Positions 18,501 to 26,851 are shown, counted from the first letter of the stretch. The stretch: DNA of 64,000 nucleotides from Bifidobacterium imperatoris (GCF_002860405.1 NZ_NMWV01000010.1:1-64000); one strand, 5' to 3'. Notes: generated by a model from the sequence alone, not told the origin. Program-made: numbers and translations.

Positions 18501-20413
18501 AGCCAGAGTGAAACCTCTCCCAATTCCACAGCGATGGGGTTCAGATCGACACCATAGATATTGCGGTCGGCGATGAACATTTTCACCCGCTGCAGTTCCG
18601 CTTGCCGATGTTCGGCTGGAATTGCCGCAGATGGCCCTTCCTGGGCGATGCGTTCCTTTTCTCGCATGGCCAGGTATTTGGAGGCCAGCTGATTAATGGT
18701 CTCGTTCAAGAAGGTGGCGGAACCCATTGCCGGTTCGCAGATTTTCAGCTTCAGCAAATCGGTAGCCTGATGAATGTGCGGTTCAATCTCCTTCAATGCG
18801 TAACGCACCAAACATTCGGCCAAGCTATCCGGTGTATAGAAGGAGGCTGATGTCTCGCGTTCACGGCCGGCAAGTCGGTAAATAAACGTTCCCGGCTCAT
18901 ATACGCGAGGCTCGCCTGCGTGAGGGCCGTCTTCATAGCGGACACGCTCATCTTCGGAGTATTCATCCAGCTGTTCGGCGTTGACGAAATACCCCACATC
19001 CAGCGGGTCGAATTTGTCAGTGGCTCGCTTGACTTCATACAGCCGTTCCTTGGCGATGAAGCCACGGTAGGAGAGCAGCGCCTCATATACGGCGCCCATT
19101 TGATTGATGCCCAGTGCAGCATATGAAATACGCTGTTTGCGGGTGCGCTTGCCTCGGGAAGTCTGCTGACCAGCAGAAGTTACACTCATGAGGTCGATGA
19201 TCTGCAGCATCACGGTATCGCGCAGCGAAGCATGTTCAATGAGCGGCGTGCGTTCGGGATCGAAAATGTGGGCTTTCAACGGCGGCACCAAGAACACGGC
19301 GTTGACGTTGTTGCTTTGCACACGTTTCAATTCGGCATTGCTCGCTGGGTAGCCATCGAACACCAAGTGATCGAGCTTACGCAGCGTATCCGCCAGATAG
19401 GTGGTGTTCTCCGCTTCATCCATACGGCCGCGCATTTGCTCGGCGATATCACGCAGACTCTCCAACGAATAGGCGGTGCGATACGCTTCCGATTTCATCG
19501 GAGCATAGCCCAGTTCAGGCTTAGCCTCAATGAACAGCAGAAACAGCAATCGATACATGTACCGCAAACATTGCACGGTGAGCTCGTCGGCATCAATGTC
19601 GGTCACCTTTTGGTGCTGGTTGACGGTCTGGTCGTAAATCACCTCGTTGCCAAGAATCTCTACACATTCGCGCAGTGCGGTTTTGAGACTATCGGACACC
19701 GCAACCGCTTGCCGAGAAGAGGATTCGTCAAAGGAATCCAGCACGGACTCGTCGTTTTGCGGGCACAGGCTTGCGCGATGCAGCAGCACAGCTACAGCTT
19801 CATAGACATGCTGTTGATTGCGGCTGAACAGGGTGTCGAAATCAATCAGCAGGCATTTTTTCTCGCCCCACTTGCGTCGGTCAATCAGCGCCGCCTGATG
19901 GAGTCCGAGAACCAGTACCCAGCGTGCAGGTTCGTCGAAATCGGCGAACAGCTTATTCACGCACGCTTCACAGGTCAGTTTACCGGCCGAAGAAGGGCTC
20001 TCCAAAATACCGGAATCGGCATCCGTGGAGAGCGAAGTCACCACCTGCAGTTGGGGCTTGCCATCAGCGTTGAGCATGTTGAGCCGTAGTGGAATCTCGA
20101 TATTGCCGTTAGGATCATTCAATGTCACCGTTGGCGAAGCAACATCATATCCCAGCGCATCCAGCAGGCCGTCGATGAAATTGCCTACCGCCTCTTCCTG
20201 CAGCAGGTTATCTTCGCCATTAATGATGCTGGCATAGTTTGAACGTTGTGCTCGGATCAGAGCAGTTGGACGTTGATCTGCGGGCAGATTCGCCCACCGC
20301 TTGGCTGCTTCCTGAACGTTCTTGGGAAAATACTCCTGCAGGTAGAACGGCGTATAGAAATCATTAACGGATTCCAGTCCGGGGAACGTTTCATTCAACT
20401 CTTCAGTGCTCAT
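15557..20413 (-). CDS. large N6-adenine DNA methyltransferase (Eco57I/PglX-like, DrmMI-like)
   Basis: 1618 aa. The methylase core shows SFYTPDSLAECLV (about 524, motif X), EPAMGSATFLN (about 560, SAM-binding motif I), YGVDLNPIAVELG (about 620, motif II) and IGNPPWVNV (about 966, catalytic motif IV of N6-adenine enzymes). The first 500 residues form an N-terminal domain and the last 600 probably hold target recognition and helical parts, as in Eco57I, PglX and the DISARM methylase DrmMI. It is expected to transfer a methyl group from SAM to adenine and mark self DNA. It lies between the SNF2 helicase gene (33 bp upstream) and the giant helicase (4-bp overlap). No frameshift is seen. An unusual cluster of hairpins lies inside the coding region at 16267-16402. 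Whether it also cuts DNA is unknown; no nuclease motif was recognised. Confidence 0.85.
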   Translation of the reverse strand: MSTEELNETFPGLESVNDFYTPFYLQEYFPKNVQEAAKRWANLPADQRPTALIRAQRSNYASIINGEDNLLQEEAVGNFIDGLLDALGYDVASPTVTLNDPNGNIEIPLRLNMLNADGKPQLQVVTSLSTDADSGILESPSSAGKLTCEACVNKLFADFDEPARWVLVLGLHQAALIDRRKWGEKKCLLIDFDTLFSRNQQHVYEAVAVLLHRASLCPQNDESVLDSFDESSSRQAVAVSDSLKTALRECVEILGNEVIYDQTVNQHQKVTDIDADELTVQCLRYMYRLLFLLFIEAKPELGYAPMKSEAYRTAYSLESLRDIAEQMRGRMDEAENTTYLADTLRKLDHLVFDGYPASNAELKRVQSNNVNAVFLVPPLKAHIFDPERTPLIEHASLRDTVMLQIIDLMSVTSAGQQTSRGKRTRKQRISYAALGINQMGAVYEALLSYRGFIAKERLYEVKRATDKFDPLDVGYFVNAEQLDEYSEDERVRYEDGPHAGEPRVYEPGTFIYRLAGRERETSASFYTPDSLAECLVRYALKEIEPHIHQATDLLKLKICEPAMGSATFLNETINQLASKYLAMREKERIAQEGPSAAIPAEHRQAELQRVKMFIADRNIYGVDLNPIAVELGEVSLWLNTICDGSFVPWFGTQLQCGNSLIGARRVGYTEAELKAKTKNGRWYEREAKRIGFSQSSSSTKRMYRFLTGDPGMCSYGDKTVKAIETANLETIKTWKKAFTEPYTSSQINVMKRLSKVADDLWRGQITMRRELEQETRDQLTIYGYGDVDKQFNQFERKDQESVQGSLDAASFASENLNIREKDELLATSYRSEHARNASEYARLKLAMDYWCALWFWPIEKANQLPSRSDYLSDMSMILTGSVSDADFNLIYEHDQFTFDEALEYEESPRDYVSDHKVNLDELRNGSSPISERIKLVEQIAKDQHFFHWELEFADVFKDGGFDFMIGNPPWVNVQWNANNAVSDVEPSFAIHAITAAEMNKRLPALLENEDLRKTLLHEYVGVAGQLAFFGAVGNYPLLQGQRTNLFRCFLPNAFVFTREQNGVSAFVHPDEVYGDTRAGILREQMVRRLRYHFQFINEKKLFVGVDHHTAFSLNVYQNPESNKTPMQFDSIWNLYAPKTIDECYASDGTGEIPTIKDENGNWNTRGHHDRIIQVDEHALKMFSTLVGDGTSDSWKTTPMVGVYARALITALERMAEVPQTLRDYDKYVTYSPMWNETNARKDGTIKDDIHFPTTSEPIIYSSPFIGVGNPILQSTRRNYRVNSDYDFVDLTTISEDYEPRVKYAQACSDAEYTDRVQKMANGSRFDAVYRLGCRRMVPLAGERTLQAAGVHPSVAWVNTIAGYGVHPERYALLALMSGLEAALPYDFLVRSIGKMDIHNSTLQLFPVPESCLSSEIALRGLLLNCVTKPYAELWETCWEDAYATMSWAKTDSRLKPEHFTQLTREWDWNTPLRTDYERRQALVELDVLASMALGLTLDELIDIYRLTFTVLKSYEDDTWYDANGRITFSKKNYGDLTYKRGDFGRIKNAKAGTEFIRTITDDTQPDGPTERIITYVAPFDLCDRIADYRTAWAFFEHKYADQLATETHHHRGAQGVTS
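16267..16402. repeat. cluster of five perfect inverted repeats inside the methyltransferase gene
   Basis: Within 136 bp of coding sequence (about codons 1337-1382) there are five perfect stems: 9 bp with a 2-nt loop (16267-16286), 6 bp (16289-16312), 9 bp with a 4-nt loop (16320-16341), 16 bp with a 3-nt loop (16336-16351 with 16355-16370), and 8 bp (16372-16402). The third and fourth share bases and exclude each other. Chance hairpins this strong and dense inside a gene are unlikely. The frame stays open across the cluster. Confidence 0.8.
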
Positions 20414-20446
20414 CGCGTTACCTTGGCTTTCAATGTATGCGGATTG

Positions 20447-23400
20447 CTAAAACGAGTGCGAGGATTCATCGGGCGCCCCTACGAATGCAGCGGCCACCCG
20501 GAGCACGGGCTGCCCTGAGGCCGTAAGCGATTCATCAACCCATTGAATGTAGTCCTCGTAGATCTCATTGACATGCCGTTGCTGATCTTCCAATTCCGGT
20601 TTCCCGGAAAGCAACGCCATACGTTTAATCTTCCATTCGTCGATGCGCTGCAACTGCTGCATAATGTGCGGCTTGGCTTTTTGTTCTTCATATGCGTCAC
20701 GAAGACGTACCAAACGCTCAGTACCCTGAGCGATGGCATTCACGAGTAGTGATTCAGCTCGTTCGACCTGCTGCGGCGATGCGGTGCTGCTCTCGGTGTT
20801 GACATATTGATATCGGGAGGAGCCTGGAAGCAATGTGCCCCGATATCCGGTGATTTTCCAAACCTCTTCCAGTGGAATCACGCCTGCATACTCGTGGTTG
20901 TGGTAGCGCACGCCGAACCATTCATCAATGACCGGAGAGACATGACGATTCGCGATGCTACCTGAAAGCAAGATTATGGTGTCATCCGATGAAAGCCGAC
21001 CATTTGTCACACCAATGATCGGCGCCTCTCCTCGGCCGTACAGCATGGATGTGGATTTGAGCTGGATCCATTCCATCAGAGGATTCAATGCCCAGAGATA
21101 CTGAGTGCGATTCCAATGCTCCCCACTGAGTTGCGCGGTGACGCTGTTGGTCTGCGCTTCGCAGTATTCGGCACTGGTGCACCACTGACCCATGTTGTCT
21201 CGCAGAATCGCCGTGTTGGGAACGCGGCGGCGAAGCCATGAGCGCAGCGGACTGTCCGGATTCAATGTCATGGAGAACCCCTCTGTTCCAGATAGCGGCT
21301 GCAGCGAGTCTATTTTCGCTGATTCCTTGAACCCGGGCCAGTTCAAACCTTCCCAAGCGTAAGAATAATCATCCATCAGCGTGCGATCATTGCTGACACG
21401 GTTATTGATATCTGACGTTGTCGATGCATTCACCGAATCATCGGCATCAGCTTCATCGTCTTCGAATAAGTCATCGAAGAAATCGTCCTTTAAGTCATCT
21501 TCAGAGTCTTGGGTCTGTTGGTTGGAGGAGGATTCAGGTGTGCGATGCTCGTCAATATCCGTGTTTGGCGTGGTGAGATAGAGCTCGCTGAATTCCTCCA
21601 TTGACATGCCTGATTCTATGGCATGGCAGACGATGGCTTCCTCGTCTTCAATGTTGTATTGGCCCATCAAAGCTGCCGGGTCTCCGATATTGTCGTAAGC
21701 CTGCTGCTCTTTCTCGCGGAGAATCTCCAAAATGCGGGAATCGCCCTTGATTTTCTCATTGCTTGATTCGATGGTCATGAAGCGAATATCAGGAGTGTGT
21801 TGCTGCCCATAGCGGTCGATACGGCCGTTGCGCTGCTGGAATACCATCAACGACCAAGGGGTGTCGAAATGAATAAGACGATGGCTGAGGTAATGCAGAT
21901 TCAAGCCCTCTGAAGCCACATCCGACGCGACGAGTACGCGGATGGGCGAAGTGGGGTCACCGAACTGTTCAACCATATGTTGCTGCTCCACGTCGCTCAT
22001 GTGACCATCCATAGACACGATGGCACCTTTAGGCAGTTTAAGATCATGGGTCAGCTGATGTTCCAGATAATTCTTCGTTTCGATGCGCTCCGTGAAGATG
22101 ACAATACGATCCGAAGGGTCCTTCCCAGTCCAACCGTATTGAGCGCTGAGCAGCATAGCCAGCAGGTTGGCATATCGCGAAAACTGCATTGGCGTGATGC
22201 TTTCCAGCGCCTGATGCAACTCCTGCAGTTTAGTGGCGTCGCCGGTCATATCTTCGGGGTCGGTTTTCTTGAGTTTCTTGAGGCGTTCTTCAATGGTTTT
22301 CATGCATGCGGCTGGGGAAGAGAACAGGCTTTTCTCCAGCAACGTGCAGAACAAGCCGGAGTTTGCTTTTCTGCGAGCAACATCCATACGCAGATTCAGC
22401 TTTGATAACACATCAAAAGCGTGCTCTTCAGATGGGGAAGCCGTGCAACGAACCTGGGTTACCTCGCGTTCCGGGAAGCGGCCGGAAACATCGCCGATAA
22501 CATCCTTCTTAAAGCGGCGCACATACAGTTGCCGAATATCTTCCGGTGAGTAATTATCAGGGTCAGGAAGCGTAGTCGGATCAAGCATATTCATCAGTGA
22601 TGCGAAACTACGCGCCTTACCATCATGAGGGGTGGCGGAAAGCATGATGAGTGTATCCGAACGCGAGGCGAGCCGTTGCGCAAGTTTTGCACGCTGAGCT
22701 TTGCGTGATCCGGTTCCTCTGTTGGCAACGTTTTGCGCTTCATCGATAACGATGATGTCCCAATACGAGGCGTCAAGAGCGGCGCCATACTGAATATCTC
22801 GCTTCAGCGTGTCAATGGAAACAATGACCTTGTCGTAGTACGAGAATGGGTTGGCATTTGCCGGAATCTCCGAGCGAATCTGTTGAATACGGGTGGAATC
22901 AAGACTGATGAGCGGTATGGTGAAGCGCTCCCACATTTCCTTTTGGAATTGTGCCATCATGCTTTTTGCCGTGACTACAAGGATGCGCCGGCCTTTATGG
23001 CGGGCGATAAGCTCAGACATGAGAATGCCGGCTTCCAAGGTCTTACCCAAACCCACGGCATCGGCAATCAGAATACGCTGCCTTGGCTGGGCCAGTGCCT
23101 GCTCCGCCGGAACAAGCTGGTAAGGCAGAGAATCCATAGCGGCCTTATTGCCGATATGGATATTGTTGTCCGTAGGCACGGTGGAGCGCAGCAGGCTCTC
23201 TACGAACAGATGTGAGCGGGCCGCATGCGCGGAAGTATCCGGAATGAATTTGGTCTTAGTTGGGTCGACCGGTTCTATGGCGTCGAGGTCATCTAAGAAA
23301 GTCGCTTGAAAATCGCGAACAAGAGGAGAGATGCCCACACAGGTTACGGCGCGGTTGCCCAATGAGTTCGTTTCGGCCTTGGTAACAAGCCACTCTTGGC

Positions 23401-23470
23401 CGCGTACCAGAACGCGCATGCCGGCAGAGAGTTCAATGTGCTTATCGGCGTTCACGGTTTGCGAGGTCAT
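20447..23470 (-). CDS. SNF2-family helicase (DrmD-like)
   Basis: 1007 aa. The frame is open further upstream, but the ATG at 23470 (MTSQTVNADKHIEL) is chosen because AAGGAG lies 8 nt before it. The N-terminal segment (MRVLVRGQEWLVTKAE) is a short beta domain. Helicase motifs follow: ADAVGLGKTLEAG (about 132, Walker A), VIDEAQNV (about 242, Walker B), LSATPHDG (about 273), and in the second lobe VASDVASEGLNLH and QQRNGRIDRYGQ. SNF2 enzymes translocate on double-stranded DNA; in class 1 DISARM, DrmD is of this type and stands beside the methylase, as here. An acidic linker (DDLKDDFFDDLFEDDEAD) separates the helicase core from a C-terminal domain. The gene lies 43 bp after the peptidase gene and 33 bp before the methyltransferase gene. 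Confidence 0.85.
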   Translation of the reverse strand: MTSQTVNADKHIELSAGMRVLVRGQEWLVTKAETNSLGNRAVTCVGISPLVRDFQATFLDDLDAIEPVDPTKTKFIPDTSAHAARSHLFVESLLRSTVPTDNNIHIGNKAAMDSLPYQLVPAEQALAQPRQRILIADAVGLGKTLEAGILMSELIARHKGRRILVVTAKSMMAQFQKEMWERFTIPLISLDSTRIQQIRSEIPANANPFSYYDKVIVSIDTLKRDIQYGAALDASYWDIIVIDEAQNVANRGTGSRKAQRAKLAQRLASRSDTLIMLSATPHDGKARSFASLMNMLDPTTLPDPDNYSPEDIRQLYVRRFKKDVIGDVSGRFPEREVTQVRCTASPSEEHAFDVLSKLNLRMDVARRKANSGLFCTLLEKSLFSSPAACMKTIEERLKKLKKTDPEDMTGDATKLQELHQALESITPMQFSRYANLLAMLLSAQYGWTGKDPSDRIVIFTERIETKNYLEHQLTHDLKLPKGAIVSMDGHMSDVEQQHMVEQFGDPTSPIRVLVASDVASEGLNLHYLSHRLIHFDTPWSLMVFQQRNGRIDRYGQQHTPDIRFMTIESSNEKIKGDSRILEILREKEQQAYDNIGDPAALMGQYNIEDEEAIVCHAIESGMSMEEFSELYLTTPNTDIDEHRTPESSSNQQTQDSEDDLKDDFFDDLFEDDEADADDSVNASTTSDINNRVSNDRTLMDDYSYAWEGLNWPGFKESAKIDSLQPLSGTEGFSMTLNPDSPLRSWLRRRVPNTAILRDNMGQWCTSAEYCEAQTNSVTAQLSGEHWNRTQYLWALNPLMEWIQLKSTSMLYGRGEAPIIGVTNGRLSSDDTIILLSGSIANRHVSPVIDEWFGVRYHNHEYAGVIPLEEVWKITGYRGTLLPGSSRYQYVNTESSTASPQQVERAESLLVNAIAQGTERLVRLRDAYEEQKAKPHIMQQLQRIDEWKIKRMALLSGKPELEDQQRHVNEIYEDYIQWVDESLTASGQPVLRVAAAFVGAPDESSHSF

Positions 23471-23513
23471 GAACTTTGCTCCTTGTGTGTGAATTGATGG
23501 GGGCTGTCGTCTC

Positions 23514-24410
23514 TTACTCAGAGAGTGGTTTTTCGACTTGCTGCAACACGATAAACCGGTAGCGCATTCCTCTTCTTCCATAGGAGGTTGTGATGCTGGC
23601 AAAGATATTGTTCCCCCTGGGGGATGCCAACATCCCAGCCATTGCCGATTTACGCGTTGCATTAAGGTCATCGATAAGCTGGCGTTCTTCAGAGAGCAGT
23701 TCGCCGTCATAATCGATTTGTCCGTTGCTGTGTGCACGAACAGTGAGTTTGTCGTTGGTCACCAGTGCCACTGTGCCTGTGAAGTCCAGAAACTCGGCAA
23801 GTCGGCGGGCTATCACTGGGCGGGACACCCGAATGAGATGTTTGTTTTGAGGGTCTTTGCTGCGTCCCTCATCATAGAGACGAGCAGCCAGATCAGCATC
23901 CACCACGCCTCCATGAGTGCATTTTTGGACATAATGCGTAGGCAATAAGGCGAATGAGGCAAACCGATTGCAAGCATCTTCCTCAAAGCGTTTGTTGAAG
24001 TTCAGCGTGCTGGTGGCAATAATGCGGTTGGCGAGGTTGTCATCCGTCCATTGCAGATAGTGTCCCAGTTCATGTAGCAAAGTGAAGTTGCGGCGCGGAG
24101 TGAAATCACCATAACGGTATTGCACCGTAATGAGGTGTTTTTCGTTTGGCCCGAGCGCTGGAATATACAGTCCGAGCAAATCAGTTCCATGGTCAATGAT
24201 TGTGCTGTCGTTGTGCTGTTGAAAGTCATCCAAAAGAGCATGTTTATATGTGATGGTCACATCATTTTTCCAAGTGCGCTTGATTTTGCCTGGATCAGAC
24301 AGACAATCATCTAGAAAATCGGCATGCCTTGATTGAGCAAGCGCAATCATATCCTGCGCTTGCTCAATCACTGCGTGTTGGTAATCGGCAGAATTCCTAG
24401 CATCCAACAT
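23514..24410 (-). CDS. ImmA/IrrE-type zinc metallopeptidase
   Basis: 298 aa. The zinc-binding signature HELGH is present (LLHELGHYLQW, near residue 114), with FEEDACNRFASFALLP about 30 residues on, which supplies the third metal ligand; this is the ImmA/IrrE (COG2856) pattern. Family members cleave repressors or antitoxins: ImmA cuts the ImmR repressor of ICEBs1 and IrrE acts on DdrO. No helix-turn-helix domain is fused here. The C-terminal 130 residues are not recognised. It is the third gene of the defence operon, 23 bp after the PemK-like gene. Its ribosome binding site is poor (AGGAAC about 14 nt upstream), so it may depend on coupling to the gene before it. The substrate is unknown; one of the two upstream proteins is an obvious candidate. 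Confidence 0.75.
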   Translation of the reverse strand: MLDARNSADYQHAVIEQAQDMIALAQSRHADFLDDCLSDPGKIKRTWKNDVTITYKHALLDDFQQHNDSTIIDHGTDLLGLYIPALGPNEKHLITVQYRYGDFTPRRNFTLLHELGHYLQWTDDNLANRIIATSTLNFNKRFEEDACNRFASFALLPTHYVQKCTHGGVVDADLAARLYDEGRSKDPQNKHLIRVSRPVIARRLAEFLDFTGTVALVTNDKLTVRAHSNGQIDYDGELLSEERQLIDDLNATRKSAMAGMLASPRGNNIFASITTSYGRRGMRYRFIVLQQVEKPLSE

Positions 24411-24433
24411 GGGAGAGCGAGTGTTCCTTTTGT

Positions 24434-25402
24434 CTACTTTTCGTGCGCGTCGGCCGCTTCATCAAGTGCGATTTCAGCGGCCTTTTGCAGTGCTCCCTCG
24501 ATGGCCTGCTGGCCATGACCGGAGACTCGAGCCGCTAGTTCGAATTGGGCCTTATGCGCCAATTGAACGCGCGGGTCGCCCTGATGCGTTTGCTCAAGCG
24601 CATCCGCTGCTTCTCGCCATTGTGGTTGCTCAGCCATGATGAGATAGTCGTCGCCGATAACAGTTTGCGCCTGCGGTTGAGAGGGGAATCCGGCTGCTGC
24701 CATTTGCTGCCGTTGTTCTTCGGTCAATTGCAGCGTTCCGCGACTTATAGCAATGCGTTGAGCGGGGGATAGACGAAGCTCGGTTTGCAATGCTTGCGTG
24801 TATGCGGCCAGATTCTTGTCCGTTCCGTATTCCACTTGTGCGTCGCCATGCAGCTTTGGCAGATTAAAACAATCGGCATGCCATTGAACCAGTACGGCAA
24901 GGGCATCTTCTCGTGTTTCCCATTGCACATTATCAGGGATTATGTGAGTGGTGCCTCGCCTGATGCCGCTGCGGCTTCCCGCACCACGAAGATTATTGTC
25001 TACGATGGCGCGAGTGACGCTTGCGCTGAATTCCTTCAATGGCTTGTACAGGCATCGCACGGGAATAACCGTAGCGAGCTTCGGCCAAGCCAACATCGGC
25101 TTCTCCAGCGGGGTATCGCTGATTACCAGGGAGTCGCTGGTCTCCGCACGCATATCGGTAGATAGCGGAATCACTGTTGCCATACGTGGATCATCGTTTA
25201 CCTGGGCGATAAGCACGTAAAGGCTGTTGTCGTGATAGTCAGCCAACCACAGCTGACCACGCTGCACGCCTTCCGCAAGTTGCTGATTAATACGCTTCGG
25301 AGAATCAAGGTCATCGTCGCTTAGGGAAATGATGCGAGGAGTTACATCTTCCAGCCCGCTGTACATGCCGAGCATCTCGGTGAATGATGGTGTGGCGTTC
25401 AT
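24434..25402 (-). CDS. protein with possible PemK/MazF-like N-terminal domain
   Basis: 322 aa. Residues about 45-140 run RGQLWLADYHDNSLYVLIAQ, then ATVIPLSTD, then VIPVRCLYKPLKEF. This order (GQLW start, a strand ending in PLST, later strand) resembles PemK/MazF-type SH3-like barrels, which include mRNA-cleaving toxins, but the match is loose and the usual catalytic Arg and Thr cannot be placed with confidence. The C-terminal half is helical and Gln/Ala-rich (LTEEQRQQMAAAGFPSQPQ), unlike a simple MazF of about 110 aa. It starts 6 bp after the previous stop and lies 23 bp before the zinc peptidase gene, so it may be a toxin-like or regulatory partner of that peptidase. Otherwise an uncharacterised defence accessory. 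Confidence 0.5.
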   Translation of the reverse strand: MNATPSFTEMLGMYSGLEDVTPRIISLSDDDLDSPKRINQQLAEGVQRGQLWLADYHDNSLYVLIAQVNDDPRMATVIPLSTDMRAETSDSLVISDTPLEKPMLAWPKLATVIPVRCLYKPLKEFSASVTRAIVDNNLRGAGSRSGIRRGTTHIIPDNVQWETREDALAVLVQWHADCFNLPKLHGDAQVEYGTDKNLAAYTQALQTELRLSPAQRIAISRGTLQLTEEQRQQMAAAGFPSQPQAQTVIGDDYLIMAEQPQWREAADALEQTHQGDPRVQLAHKAQFELAARVSGHGQQAIEGALQKAAEIALDEAADAHEK

Positions 25403-25408
25403 AATGTT

Positions 25409-26413
25409 TCAGGCTTTCTGCTCATAAGGATTGATGCCATACGTAAGCAGTTCATCCGCTATTGCCGGATGCTGCTTGAAATAACGGCGGATTTTCTTTG
25501 GGTCTCCGTTGAGTGAGGCCTTTTTGATTTGTTTGACAAGTTCAAGTATTCGGGCTTGCCGGTCCATGTCTTCCTCATCTGAAGAATCCCTGTCCAGACT
25601 AGAGAAGACCTGATCCTCCACCGAAGCAGCGGGTGCTGCTATATCAATAATGCCGCCGTCGTCAGTGGTAAGGCTTTGCGTACTGGCCTGTTGCATTACC
25701 GATAGTCGATGCTGGGCAAGGGTGAACAGCGACGAGAGCGCCAGCGTACCTTTTGCCGCTTTCAAAACACCCTCGAACATGTTTTCCAACTGGCCGGTTT
25801 TGCCGTAGTTGGGCGTACGCTGCCGATCCTCGTCCTGCAAAGCTTTCACATCGATATCGATAGGGTAACGGTACGTTACCGATTCCAGTGTGCGCTCAGG
25901 AACTGTTGACGGCGTTGTCGGTCCGCCGACAAGCCCCCAACTATTTCGTTTGCCTTTGAGCTTCTTGTTTGTGCTGCTCGCGGTGACCATATCGTTGGAA
26001 TCGAAGTTGTTGGTGAACCGCGCGTCTCGGGCAAGACGTTTGCGGATTGCATCTCGGGCCTTGCCTTCGTCGGTCTGGCTATACAGGTTATGGAACCAGC
26101 CATCAACGGACGTCTTAATGTAAGCTTCGAATACTTGATCCGATTTGCCTTGTTTGCCTCGTAGTGCGCGTTCGATGACTTCCTTACGCTCTATCCAAAA
26201 CTGGTTAACGCAACCATCTGCGGAGTCTGGAGCTGTGAGTGGCAACGTGGGCTTAAATTGCTTATAGTGCAGATGCACTTGCTTATTAATAAACTGCAAA
26301 GCACGTGGGCCCAAGTGAAGCTTTGGGCTGATAACTGCGCCGTAGTCGCATTCGTTAAAGTATTCCTCATAGTACAGCCGTGTGGTTGTCTTTGCTGAAT
26401 CACTTTTTCTCAT
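25409..26413 (-). CDS. uncharacterised first gene of the defence operon, 334 aa
   Basis: The frame is open from 26539, but the ATG at 26413 (MRKSDSAKTTTRLYYEEYF) is preferred because AAGGAG lies 4 nt upstream. I do not recognise the family. Residues about 75-120 are helical and basic with regularly spaced aromatic residues (QVFEAYIKTSVDGWFHNLYS, then ARDAIRKRLARDARF), a pattern reminiscent of sigma-factor region 2 or another DNA-binding helical bundle. A Ser/Pro-rich segment follows, then helices and a Lys/Arg-rich tail (GDPKKIRRYFKQH). No catalytic motif or membrane segment is seen. As the promoter-proximal gene it may regulate the operon or recognise the target; this is inference. Confidence 0.55.
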   Translation of the reverse strand: MRKSDSAKTTTRLYYEEYFNECDYGAVISPKLHLGPRALQFINKQVHLHYKQFKPTLPLTAPDSADGCVNQFWIERKEVIERALRGKQGKSDQVFEAYIKTSVDGWFHNLYSQTDEGKARDAIRKRLARDARFTNNFDSNDMVTASSTNKKLKGKRNSWGLVGGPTTPSTVPERTLESVTYRYPIDIDVKALQDEDRQRTPNYGKTGQLENMFEGVLKAAKGTLALSSLFTLAQHRLSVMQQASTQSLTTDDGGIIDIAAPAASVEDQVFSSLDRDSSDEEDMDRQARILELVKQIKKASLNGDPKKIRRYFKQHPAIADELLTYGINPYEQKA

Positions 26414-26830
26414 GCCGCTCCTTCGCATAGATAAAGCTTCTAACGAGTGTACCTGTGTACTGGCATTATCTGTGGCACGGCTCGTCAGCAATTGCCCCGT
26501 ATGTGATTGATGACACTGGCAATACGCAGGTGTCCTCATATGTAGCGGGGTTTCACGCTGGCTTTCGGATAAGCGGCAGCATAGTCAACAGTATTGGCTG
26601 TTAGGGAATCACCGAACGTTGTTGCATCCGCGATGCTGTCCACTAGCTGAGGGGCATCAGGATTGTCGCCGCACAGGTAATAACATAAGCCATCTTCTAG
26701 TGTCCGATGAAATAGACATTGTATGGGTTGTCGTGGTGAGTGCGTTTGTTCATGATCATGTCCTTTCTTGTCTCATGGCGTTTTCTGATCCGAGGAGTTG
26801 AGTCGGCCGTGGACTGGTCTGTGGTTTCTT
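26414..26830. other. intergenic region between the defence operon and the RecQ element
   Basis: This 417-bp stretch has no supported gene; short open frames lack ribosome binding sites and protein-like composition. It holds the probable promoter of the minus-strand operon and a direct repeat of GTGTAC (26448-26453 and 26456-26461), which could be a regulator site. The rest shows nothing recognisable. Confidence 0.5.
26465..26491 (-). promoter_or_regulatory. candidate promoter of the defence operon
   Basis: On the minus strand TTGCTG (26491-26486) and GATAAT (26470-26465) resemble -35 and -10 boxes, but the spacer is only 15 bp. The position, about 50 bp before the first start codon, is suitable. 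Confidence 0.3.
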
Positions 26831-26851
26831 ACACCCTTATTAACCGGACAA
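26831..26851 (+). repeat. left terminal inverted repeat of the RecQ element
   Basis: 21 bp beginning ACACCC and ending TTAACCGGACAA. It matches the reverse complement of 28791-28811 except for one base (T versus C at position 7). Confidence 0.8.

Noticed and set aside
23471..23737. Extended N-terminus for the SNF2 helicase overlapping the peptidase gene
   Set aside because: The extra 89 residues overlap the end of the upstream gene and look unlike protein; the ATG at 23470 has AAGGAG.
6451..26413. Classical restriction-modification or BREX locus
   Set aside because: No stand-alone restriction endonuclease or HsdS-type specificity gene and no PglZ, BrxC or Lon-like BREX proteins are present; the SNF2-methylase-DUF1998 helicase set fits DISARM/Druantia-like systems better.
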